From NCBI GenBank assembly GCA_012295275.1, contig CM022672.1, positions 33,229,716-33,293,715 of the forward strand: a stretch of 64,000 nucleotides of DNA. Reading direction: 5' to 3'. The DNA comes from Chrysomallon squamiferum (Eukaryota; Mollusca; Gastropoda; Neomphalida; Peltospiridae). The notes beneath the pieces are model-generated. The model had not been told where the DNA came from. It did no database searches and saw nothing but the letters and a program-made list of their open reading frames with translations. This document shows positions 28,711 to 38,578 of the stretch, piece after piece. A program made the translations under genes and the position numbers. The stretch's first letter is position 1; each line of letters starts with the position of its first letter.

Positions 28711-29670
28711 TACTGAAGATGAACTGTGTCAAAACGAGTGTGAAATGCTCGCTGATGAACCAGTAAGAAATTCTCGAGAGTCTAACATTGAGACTCTCAT
28801 TCGCCTTGACGAGAAAAGAAATGTTTGAGGAAACTGTTATCAATGAGCCTCAACCTCTACTAGAAACTGAAGAATATGTTTGAAGTATTAACAGTAGATG
28901 ATTGTTTTAAAAGCAAAAAGCTTTTCAACAAATACTTTTTAGCCTTTTATTAGAGTATAGTTAGATATTTGGATTTTCATTGATTGGAAATGTTTGCTTC
29001 AATTTAACCATTTTGTTGAATATTTTAATAATAAATATTAGTAGCCAGTTTTATGTTATTTTGGTTTAAGTAAAATTAACAAATGCAGATATGCTACTTT
29101 TATTACTATTTTTTTCACCAGTTTTGTTTTTAAGTTTTGACAGAAACATTTGTATTTCGAAAAATGTTTATTTCGGATTTTAATACTAAGAATAAAAGAA
29201 AATAACAAAGACTTACGTTTTATGTAATTTTTTTTTATTGCATGAAGACAGCAGAAACAGTATCCAGGTACGGTTTTGTTAATTATTAATCATCTTGATC
29301 ATTAACATGTTGATCATCATCATCATCATCACTATCAAATATTAAATCCCATCTACCTTTTCAACCTGTATAATGTTTCCAAAAGTCACAAGTGTTTGAC
29401 AAAAATTTAATCTGAAGAAAACGTCTTGGATTAAAGAAAAACGATCCATTTCTTATGTTAAAGTTTTTTAAGTCAGTTAAAATAATCAATTTATCAACAG
29501 CTTTTAAATTTTCTATCCTCTTTAATAAAATCGTCTCGTTGGATATCCTAACATATCACACAATGAATCATCATTCTTCCCTAGGTTTTAAGATTTTGAT
29601 GCATATGAATATCTTGTAATAATTTTCTTCTTATATTTAACATGATTCTTCTGTAATGGTGTGGAATGTC

Positions 29671-30018
29671 TCATTGTGGGCCAAAAGCAATTCCATGTTG
29701 ATTATTTAATATGTACTGGCCAGTAGCATTACAAACACCAGGTGTATTCTTAGGTGTATCGATAACAGTTGAATCCAACCAACGTCTTTTCCTTTGTCTT
29801 GGAGGTGGTAACGAAGGAGTAGGAGTAACAGGAGGTACTCTACTTTGATATACTGTATCATGTGTATCCGGTGGTTGACGAGTAGTATCTGCGTATCTTG
29901 ATATTGCCGAGTCTTGTAACTGAGCTTTTGAGTCTCGTACATCTTTATCACAAGAAGGTGGCTGTAAAACGGAAGCCTTGTGATATTTGGTCACGTGATC
30001 CATAAATGTCTTACACAT
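29671..30018 (-). pseudogene. cargo ORF3 (element A), truncated
   Basis: This 115-codon minus-strand frame converges on ORF1/ORF2. It encodes a Pro/Thr-rich segment followed by a basic cluster (PPRQRKRRW) that could be a nuclear localisation signal. It lacks the in-frame start and the C-terminal residues present in element B (33765-34217). Function unknown; a structural-protein role is only a guess from position. Confidence 0.4.
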
Positions 30019-30882
30019 AAATCGTTGATATCGATCTTGTCCGTCGTTATCCTTGATGTATAAATTTTATGAAAACAATAAAATAAATTACTAAAATGAA
30101 AGGCAAACGTTCTTTTTCACAATTTAAAATAAACTAAAATAAATTAATAAAATCTGATTTATATTCTTTTAGAATGGAAAATATATAACTATTTCAGGAA
30201 GTTGTGCAATGGAGCAAATTACAGAATAACAAATAAGTATACATACTCAATTATTTCCCTTTAATTAGTTAAATTCTGATTATTCAGGTTGGAGAGGTAA
30301 CTCCTCCAGCGAGTTCTCTCCCTTCAGTTACACATTACACGGAATTATGACAAGAAATTAATAAATAAAAGACATAACATAAAAAGACGGACATCAACAA
30401 AAAGACGACGTCACTTCGTTGAAAAAGACGTTGATAGGACTTTGAAGATCCCGGTCTCCGACCTCTTCCTTGAAGTCTGGTAAGTGTATGTCTGGATCAC
30501 TAGTGTGATGTATGCATGGCTAAAAGATAGTGATGTATCATAAGACTTTCACCTGAAGGATTTACCTTGTGTTTAGACTAACCTGAAAACAACCTGAAGA
30601 TGTTACCTTGTCCTGAAAACACCCGAAGACACACCTGAAGATGTTACCTTTTCTTAAGATCACCTGAAGTCTTACATGAAGATGATGCCCTCGATGCCCC
30701 CGGTATTTATAAATACCTTTTTTTTTTTTATTTATTTACAAAGACGTTAGAAAATATTTGGGTGGAACGGATTAATGGTATTTCCGTCAATTTCAGTTGC
30801 CAGTCATGATTTGATATACGAGCAAATTGAGTTACGAGCTCAGTCATGGGACGAATTAAACTGGTAAGTCAACGTACAAATG

Positions 30883-31997
30883 TATGTATATATGGAATTG
30901 TGTTTTAGTAGTATACAGTAGATTATTGATAAATGTTCACTGTCTTCATTTAATAGCAAATGTTTCAAAATGACAGACATGAAACCTTAAATGTCATTAG
31001 TATGAAACTGTTAAGATTTATAGGACAGTGATGTGCATTAAACAGTTAAAGATTCATATGAACTCTTAGATGTTATTAATTATTAAAATATATGTTTATC
31101 AGGAAAACTTACTAACTGTAAGATCGAGTCTTTCTTTTCTTTACTTAAAAATAACAAATAACAGCTGATTTGTGAACTGAACGTCATTATTCAGCTCTGA
31201 CAGAAAATTCTTATGGAAATATTTATTGGTAATAAATGTTATAATACAGGATTCACGCTAGCTGGCAACATGGACGAAATACTTTCCCTTTTGTACCACC
31301 ACTATACAGCTACTACTGACACACTGCAACGATTACAATAAACAGCAGCTACTAGCACACACTACGACTACCTCTAACACAGCTACTACTAGGACGCTAC
31401 TACTAAGTGTAAGATGCAATGACAGTATTTTCTGGTAGTAAGTGTTTTAATACAGGGTTCTCGCTGGTCGGTGAGTTGGTGAAATACTCGCTGTTTTGTA
31501 CTAAACTTCGCCTTTGTTTTAACCCACGGCGCAGTTTTAAGTTGCCTTCTTTTCTTTTCTTTTCTTTCTTTCATTCTGTCTTTTTTTTATTTATCTGTTT
31601 ATTTATTTGTTTATTACTGTTTTAAATAGATCAGTCGGAAGCTGAAAGTATCGACACATTTTGTCTCCGTTTTGTTCACAATCACTTGAACCCATTTTGC
31701 CAGATGACTTCCGTTATTTCCGGCAGATCATAATTATTAAAAGATCATGTGACCAAATGTATGAATGGCTGCAAAAATTCGTTGTTTTACTGTTTTCATT
31801 CGTGTTTGACAGCAAACACAGGTTTTTAAAACTTTTATATAAAACAAAATTAATGGCTGTACAGAATTCAATGTACAGTAAAGAATACAATTAACACGCC
31901 AACGAGCTTCTGTGAAACAATTTTACTACTTATGGCATTGGTCTCTACAAAATATTTTGATAAATATTTTATTAGAAACAGAAGATCGATGTAGACA
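30883..31997. other. remnant Hint-gene intron and short unique sequence
   Basis: The first about 215 bases (30885-31100) are homologous to 39711-39925, the intron of Hint gene 1 beside element C (shared words AGCAAATGTTTCAAAATGACAG and TTAAAATATATGTTTA). Homology stops just where the Hint exon should begin. A roughly 70-bp motif is duplicated at about 31232-31305 and 31428-31505 (ACAGGNTTCNCGCT...GAAATACT). No gene is recognised in 31510-31997. Confidence 0.5.
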
Positions 31998-32450
31998 TGT
32001 TTGTTACAATATCTTGGTTATGACGTATTGTCTGAGTTCGTCTTTACAAAACGTCACATCACCCTCATACATGTCTAAGTGTGTAACTTAGCGTGAACCT
32101 TGTATTAACACAGTCGCTGAGAAATAGTAACAAAATAATAATTAGAAAAAATTAATCTTGCTTTAGTGATTTACATAAATCCAGAATACGATTTTATATA
32201 TTTATTTATTTTAATTTTATTTAATTTTCTATTATTATTATTATTTATTTATTTATTTATTATTATTATTATTTCTTTTTTTAGCAGTGATCTTACCTTT
32301 AACCTCTGCTTCTAAACAAAGGAAACACAAAGCAGACGACTCTCATGACAGTGAAAACACAGAATTTAGCTTCACCAGATTTCTCTTCCGTAATACTAAA
32401 AACTAACGTGCGATAAATTCGCCTGTATTCAGATATGCAGACAAATACAG
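31998..32450 (-). repeat. segmental duplication, copy b
   Basis: Partner of 25711-26360, aligned from TATCTTGGTTATGACGTATT through the signal-peptide exon to the CAGATATG segment. This copy has lost several low-complexity insertions present in copy a. Confidence 0.75.
32297..32346 (-). pseudogene. frameshifted orphan signal-peptide exon, Hint copy 3
   Basis: The exon is homologous to 26167-26221 and keeps both the ATG (32344-32346) and the GTAAGA donor. It is 50 instead of 55 bases long: a 5-base deletion within the hydrophobic core shifts the frame, and a TAA arises before the donor. No Hint exons follow. It is a dead first exon. Confidence 0.75.
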
Positions 32451-32489
32451 AAAAAAAGAAAGAAAAAAAAAGAAATAACAAATGTTTTT

Positions 32490-32800
32490 AAAATTCAGAA
32501 ATAAAATCGCTTTTATTTCATAGATCTGGTAATAAATGTCTGAAGTCTTTCTAACAGATGTCATTTCAAACTGCGCTTCTGTTGATCATCACATTTTTAA
32601 CGTAGTAAAATTTTAAATTCTGCAAAATAAAAACAAAATAATCCAGAAATGAAAACGCTTTCATTGGACACATCTGGTAATAAATGTCTGGTGTTTTTGA
32701 CACATGTCATTGCAAATGACACTTCTGTTCATCATGGTATTAAAATCATAGCAAATTTTAAATTCTAAAAAATAATAATTTATAAAAATTCAGGAAATGT
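32490..32800. repeat. promoter-proximal repeat units of the Hint family
   Basis: At least two units about 147 bp apart, each containing ATCTGGTAATAAATGTCTG, then GTCATTTCAAA or GTCATTGCAAA, CTTCTGTT and AAATTCTGCAAAATAAAAAC. The same unit recurs upstream of both complete Hint genes (43.1-44.5 and 50.1-51.6 kb). Confidence 0.65.
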
Positions 32801-33079
32801 ATTCGTCTAAAATTGAAAGAATCATCTGTAAATATGCAACAATTTTTATATATTCCCATTATTACTTTACTTCCGCTTCTTTTCTTTTCTTTTTATTTAT
32901 ATTTATTATACATACGAGTTTAATTCGTTCCATGACCAAGCTCGTAACTCAGTTTGCTCGTATATCAAATCATGTTTCACAACTGAAATTAACAGAAATA
33001 CTATTAGTCCGCTCCAGCCCGCAAATATCACTCCAATTATTTGTAATCTGTAAATAAGAAAACATTTATTTATAAATAC

Positions 33080-33240
33080 TGGGGGCATCGCGGGCATCAT
33101 CTTCAGGTAAATCTTCAGGTGTTCTTCAGAAAAAGGTAACATCTTCAGGTGTGTCTTCAGGTGTTTTCAGTACAAGGTAACGTCTTCAGGTTTTCTTCAG
33201 CTGTGTCTTCAGGTAAGTCCTAAGACAAGGTAAATTGTTC
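33080..33240. repeat. short degenerate tandem repeat at the cargo end
   Basis: CTTCAGGT-containing units of about 16-30 bp (CATCTTCAGGTGT, GTCTTCAGGT) recur about seven times. The counterpart in element A is at about 30545-30690 (ACCTGAAGATGTTACCTT). Such a terminal reiteration marks the outer end of the cargo on the ORF3 side. Confidence 0.5.
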
Positions 33241-33764
33241 CGGTGGACATCCTAAGATACATCACTATCTTTTAGTCATACATACATCACACTAGTGATC
33301 CGAATATACACTTACCAGACTTCAAGGAAGAGGTCGGAGACCGGGATCTTCAAAGTCCTATCAACGTCTTTTTGAACGAAGTGACGTCGTCTTTTTATTG
33401 ATATCCTTCTTTTTATGTGATATCCTTTCTTTACTCATTTCTTGCCATAATTCCGTGTAATGCCTAACTAAAGGGAGAGAACTCGTTTTTGCGAATGAGG
33501 TCGGAAGAGTTGTCGTCCAACCTGAATAATATTAACTAAATAAAAGGAGATAATTCAATATGTATACTTATTTATTATTTTGTAATTTGCTCTATTGCAC
33601 CACTTCCTGAAATACCTATTTATTACGCAGTTATTTCATGCAATTTTCCATTCTAATGGCATAGAAATCAGATTTTATTTTATTTTATTTTAAATTGTCA
33701 AAAAGAACGTTTGCCGTTCATTTTATTAATTTTGTTTTGTTTTGTTTTATAAAATTTATACATT

Positions 33765-34217
33765 ATGGATAGCGAAGGACAAGATCGATATCAGCGATTT
33801 CTGTATAAGACATTTATGGATCACGTGACTAACAATAATAAGGCTTCCGTTTTACAGCCACCTTCTGATGATAAAGATGCACGAGACTCAAAAGATCAGA
33901 TACAAGACTCGGCAATATCAAGATATGCAGATACTACTCGTCAACCACTGGATACACATGATACAGTATATCAAAGTAGAGTACCTCCTGTTACTCCTAC
34001 TCCTTCGTTACAACCTCCAAGACAAAAGAAAAGACGTTGGATGGATTCAACTGTTATCGATACACCTAAGAATCCGACTGGTGTTGGTAAAGCTACTGAC
34101 CAGTACATATTAAATAATCAACATGGAACTGCTTTTGGTCCACAACAAGATATTCAACATTACAAAAGAATCAGGTTAGATACAAGAAGAAATATCTTAA
34201 AACCTAGGGAAGTATGA
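33765..34217 (+). pseudogene. cargo ORF3 (element B), most complete copy
   Basis: 150 codons from a Met at 33765. It is hydrophilic with Asp-rich, Pro/Thr-rich (PPVTPTPSL) and basic (PPRQKKRRW) segments. Downstream coding-like sequence up to about 34520 is out of frame. It converges tail-to-tail with ORF2 (ends 35225). No family motif is recognised; no phospholipase A2-type motif of parvoviral capsid proteins is visible, which weakens a densovirus reading. Confidence 0.4.
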
Positions 34218-35224
34218 TGATTCATCTTGTGATGTGTTCGGATATCCAGTGAGACGATTTTATTATAGCAGATGGAACAATTTCAGTGGCTGCTAATAAA
34301 AAAATCGACAACTGGAGAAGAAGACGGAAAATACATCAATATTTAAAAACTTTTGATTATGTGGATTATTTCAAATGACTTAAATAACTTTAATATAAGA
34401 ATTGGATGGTTTTTCTTTCATCGTAGACGTTTATTCAGATTAAATATTTTTCGAGCTATAAGACATACTAATGATTTTTGGAAACATTATATAGATTCAA
34501 ATGGTAGGTGGAATTAATATTTAATATTGATGGTGATAACGATCAAGATGATTAATAATTAACAAAACCTTGCCAGCATACTGTTGATGCTGTCTACATG
34601 CAATAAAAAAGCACATAAAACGTAAGTCTTTGTTATTTTCTTTTATTAGTAGTATTAACGTCTGCAATAAAGAATTTTTGTAAGAGGTTTCACTTTAACA
34701 ACAGGTAAAAGATCGTGTTAAGTCGTAATAGTTTTATAGTCTTTTATTCTGTCAGTTAAATGTCCATATTTGTAAACATCTTTCATGGCTTTTTCCATTC
34801 TTAATTTTTTTTTTGATAGTCCATAAGTTTATTGAGTAATTTCATCACCTTCCTTCCGGCTACAGGACCTTGAACTTTGTAAAAAGTGTTAGTACTAATG
34901 TCTGTGTCAAAACTTAATTCACAAAACAAAAACTAGGTTAAATTGGTGAAAATTAGTAACAAAAGTAGCATATATGCATTTGTTAATTTTATTTAAATCA
35001 AAATGATTTAAAACTGGCAAATAATGGTTAGTATTAAAATATTCAGCAAAATGGTTAAACTGAAGGAAACATTTCGAAGCAACGAAAATCTAAACATCTA
35101 ATTCTAATCTAATGAAAGGCTAAATGTATTTTTTGTCAATTTCTCAATATTAGGCTCTCAAGAATTTCTTAAAGCTTCATCAGCGACCATTTCAAACTCG
35201 TCTTGACACAGTTCATCTTCAGTA

Positions 35225-36061
35225 TCAACGTCTAATTTGCCAAGTTTTGAACATTTGCATTATGACGTCTTGTGTAGACTGTTTTGCATGTTGTATCTTT
35301 ACTAGCCTAGTCTGCTTTTTCAAAGCAGCCCATTCATCATCGTCGTCTTTCTCGTCATCATCAGAAGAAACACGATTATCAAGAGCTTGCTCTGAGGTGA
35401 CTTTAACATTGGAACGATAAGCAAGATTGTACTCAAGAAGCAAGCCAAAGTGATTACTTCCCATGAAATGGTAAGTGGTATTTCTTTGTAAGTATATAAG
35501 CAATCCCCTCAGTATAATTACTTTACTGCACTGAACAGACAAACTTACCTGTATTGGTTGATTCTTGAGTCCTCTGAATTGCTTATCGTTCCCTGCTGAT
35601 TTTGCTATTCCTACTTTGATACAGACAAGATGAATATGTCTGTTATCACAATTACAAGAAATGTGAAAATCAGACACATGGATGACCATCAAAGTCCTAC
35701 GTCGACTATTACCGTGAATCGGAGGATTTGTCGGAGGATCAGAAGGTAAAAAGAGCTTTTCTTTATTGATAAAATCTATTACAGATTGAACTGGAATCTT
35801 ATCAACATCAACTTTCTTACTTTGCCATTTAATACATGGTGAGTCAAGACGCTGATGGTCATCCATAGTTTGAGTAAAAACTCTTTTCTGGTAAATCTTC
35901 ACACTGCCATCTTCTTCCGTCATTTCCGTTTGAGGTTCGTAGTATTCCGGATGAAGAAGTCTCTCGTGCATCTCGCAGTCCTCCACCTTTTCCGGGTTGC
36001 ATTTTATCACTACATGGTAGAAACTCTCTGTAACTAATGGCGCAATCTTTGATAACGACAT
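35225..36061 (-). pseudogene. cargo ORF2 (element B), 278 codons, possible Rep-like endonuclease domain
   Basis: The frame opens inside ORF1. Its middle part contains a Cys/His-rich stretch with an H-hydrophobic-H motif (NRHIHLVC, roughly 35615-35650), as in HUH endonucleases such as parvoviral NS1 N-domains. I cannot see a convincing downstream catalytic tyrosine arrangement, and there is no helicase Walker motif anywhere in the cargo. The C-terminus is acidic, and an acidic frame continues after the stop in another reading frame, as in element A. The assignment is tentative. Confidence 0.35.
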
Positions 36062-36665
36062 GTTGATATTTGTTTTCTTTTTCCTGAATGATGTGCTGCA
36101 GATCAGGCAGATATCGGTCTAGCCACTCGTCGACTTCTTCCCACTCTGGGTCGTAGAGTAACACAGTCTCTGGCTGACCTGGATCGCACGTTTCTTCTGT
36201 CTCAATAGAATAAACTTGATAAGGAAGTAGATGTACGCCAAACCGTTCAACGGCGTCCACAATAAAACTGTGAAGAGCAGGTTTAGCAGTCGAGTACAAC
36301 GTGGTGTTGTTGAAATCGATGTTTGTAGCTTTCGTAGGACATATTTCAGATAGTTGTACAGATTCGCCACTTTTGTCGTAATTTTCTATTTCGATAGGAA
36401 CGAGATAAATCTTCTTAAAGTGCCACTCTTCTTCTTCCTGGAAAATAAAAAAGACTTTACGGAGTATTACAATCATTACTCTATTGTCATCAGGGCGGAC
36501 TGTGATCACCCACGACGTAATCACTAAATGGATCCTGGATTGAAAAACACAAAAAGACAAGAGATGAACCATCTCTGTTCGAGAAGAGGACAGAAAAATA
36601 CAGCAGCTTTTTTCTTCTTCGTTCTGTTGGTGGTTTGCAGATATTTTATACACAGTCTTTTGCAA
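35859..36665 (-). pseudogene. cargo ORF1 (element B), 268 codons
   Basis: Homologue of 27894-28544 with an extended N-terminus. The two copies are very similar over the shared region, and both preserve the ORF1/ORF2 overlap. The extended N-terminal 60 or so residues are lost to stops in element A, so the true start may be later. Function unknown. Confidence 0.4.
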
Positions 36666-37035
36666 CGTGTTTTTATCACAACCATCGAAAATAATAAATA
36701 AAATGTTTTTTTTTTTACAATGAATAAATGATATCTACACTGATATTTACAACTCTGCGGGAAGACGTCTACGATTAACAGAATCCAGACAAAACTAGTA
36801 ATGAATTTTAATACTCACTGAAATGGGCTGCAGCATTCCCTTCGGCAATTCTGATGTGTGATGAAAGACGCCTGAAATGAACGTATATTTATACTTTCCC
36901 AAGTCACGTGGTTTTACTATATAAGGATAGAAGAACATTCGATGAATGAAACTGCGTAGTGTTCCATATATGGTTATTATACTTCCGAATAAACCTATAC
37001 GATATAAATTTGTTTTGTGAAGTGTATTTATCTTG

Positions 37036-37267
37036 GAAATCAGACAAATTATTATGACGCCTTTGGTTGGAGTTATAGCCTTTATTGTTTCCAATTTGCT
37101 TCAGTATGGTACATGTCGTATACGTTCTGTGCTGGTAAGGCCTAGCCAAGTTGATTACAAGCACATCTCGCTCATGTTTTTCTATGATTTCATCCTTTAC
37201 TTCAATGGACGTCATCCGCTTCTTCTTCTCAGCAAGTGTCCTTTATGCCCATTTTCTTAGTATTCAT
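37036..37267 (-). pseudogene. Tigger transposase N-terminal fragment (element B)
   Basis: The start Met lies at 37265-37267. A frame disruption follows within about 12 codons and the helix-turn-helix part continues in another frame from 37215 (SIEVKDEIIEKHE then INLARPYQH). The order and spacing match the copies in elements A and C. The catalytic domain is missing. Confidence 0.65.
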
Positions 37268-37512
37268 GATCAGAAGAAAGAAATTTTGCAAATTTACGCA
37301 CAAAACGCGTGCACAACGCAACAGAGATGCTTCCACGGGGAGGTAACCACGTGACGTAAACGAGTGAGACGCGGAATAGCGCCAACTAGCGAATCTGTAA
37401 GTCGCTCGTAACTCGGATTTAACTCGCAACTCAAAGCACCAAATCGCCCCGGAAACTGCTTGTAATTCAGGAAACTCGTAAGTTGGGGTACTCGTAAGTC
37501 AAAGTAGCACTG

Positions 37513-37517
37513 TATTT

Positions 37518-37549
<32 letters not shown>

Positions 37550-38178
37550 TATATTTGTTTTTTATGGAGTAGAAAAAGAAATGATCACAGAAAGATCCAT
37601 TCTTTGTTACTGTTGTTGTTATTATCATTGTTGCTGTCGCTGTTGTTGTTATTACTATTATTTACTACTATGTAGCTGTCAGTATTTTTTCTTTTTACAA
37701 TTTATGTTATTATTATTATTATTGTTGTTGTTGTTACTATTATTTATTGGTTTTAGAAAGGACCAAATGTACAATCTCTTCAAATTTTATCTTCAGTTTT
37801 CAGGCTGTCGGTGCAAAATGAAAATAATTATCGGAAACTCCAGTAGTTAGTGTATATACATCTTTGTCTATGGGTGTGCTGGCGTTTGTGTGTCTGTGTG
37901 TCTGTGTGTGTGTGTGTGTGTGTGTTGGAAATATGGCTCATATATTTTTATATAGTTATATGTATGAATGCATTTCTATGAATGTCGATATCTGTATATG
38001 CATTTGTATCTGTGTTATAAATAAACAGGATATTAATCTCAAGTTATATTTTTAAAAAAAGCAAAAAAAAAAAAAAAAGCAAGGGCTGTATAATACAACA
38101 TAGTACAATACAACATAGTATAACACAACATGTGTAGTTCCATTTAAAAGATAGAAATACATTTGTGGAAATGCTACA
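37513..38178. repeat. duplicated flank and microsatellites
   Basis: (TTTA)n at 37515-37550, a segment homologous to 26650-26757 and, more distantly, to 44800-44960 (CCATTCTTTGTTA, GTTATTATTACTA), then a GT run at 37890-37925. No gene is seen apart from the 3' end of Hint gene 1. Confidence 0.55.
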
Positions 38179-38539
38179 CTATATCAGCCACGATGTATAA
38201 TGGACAAGACTTTTGTATGCGGTTTCCATGTTTGACAAAATTGGACTGAAACCGTCTTCTTGCCACGGCTGTAACAACCAAGGAAACCATCGAAATGGAG
38301 CTAATGCAATATTTTGTCCGAAATCTTGATTTAGAACATTACAAAAGCAGGAAGCCAGAATTCCATTAACGACAACAGTTCCCGTGTCCGTCAGAGGAGC
38401 GTACAAACCTGGAAAAAAATTAATAATGTGAATGTGTATGCGTGCGAGCATGTGTCTATTCATATGTAGGTGTAATTGTGCGGATATGTGTGGATGTAAC
38501 TTTCACTTCATCTGTACGTTGACCTATAGTGTGTATGTG

Positions 38540-38578
<39 letters not shown>

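Larger units (their letters stand above)
26759..30882 (+). mobile_element. Tigger/pogo-type element A carrying a 3.3-kb cargo
   Basis: The left end starts CAGTCATACCTTGACTTACG after a TA; the right end reads GTAAGTCAACGTACAAATG before TA. This fits terminal inverted repeats and a TA target duplication of the Tc1/mariner-pogo superfamily. Inside the left end, at 27025, begins a diagnostic Tigger N-terminus (CENP-B-type helix-turn-helix; SIELRHEIIEKYE). The catalytic DDE domain is absent; instead, from about 27400 to 30700 there is foreign cargo with ORFs on both strands. Element B carries the same cargo in inverted orientation, so both derive from one cargo-bearing ancestor. Confidence 0.7.
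32914..37512 (-). mobile_element. Tigger/pogo-type element B, inverted copy with complete cargo
   Basis: The right end (GTAAGTCAAAGTAGCACTG before TA) and the Tigger N-terminal remnant at 37267-37036 show that the element runs right to left. The left terminus is truncated by roughly 18 bases, starting at ACGAGTTTAATTCG. It carries the same cargo as element A with fewer deletions: ORF1 and ORF2 on the minus strand, ORF3 on the plus strand. Flanking DNA at 32885-32910 and 37513-37680 rejoins into a segment homologous to the left flank of element A (shared ATGGAGTA-AAAAGAAATGATC and GCTGTCGCTGTTGTTGTT). Confidence 0.7.

Noticed and set aside
36119-36370. 83-codon frames antisense or out of phase with cargo ORF1 (also 28033-28284)
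   Set aside because: They are shadows of ORF1 in another phase; composition follows the main frame.
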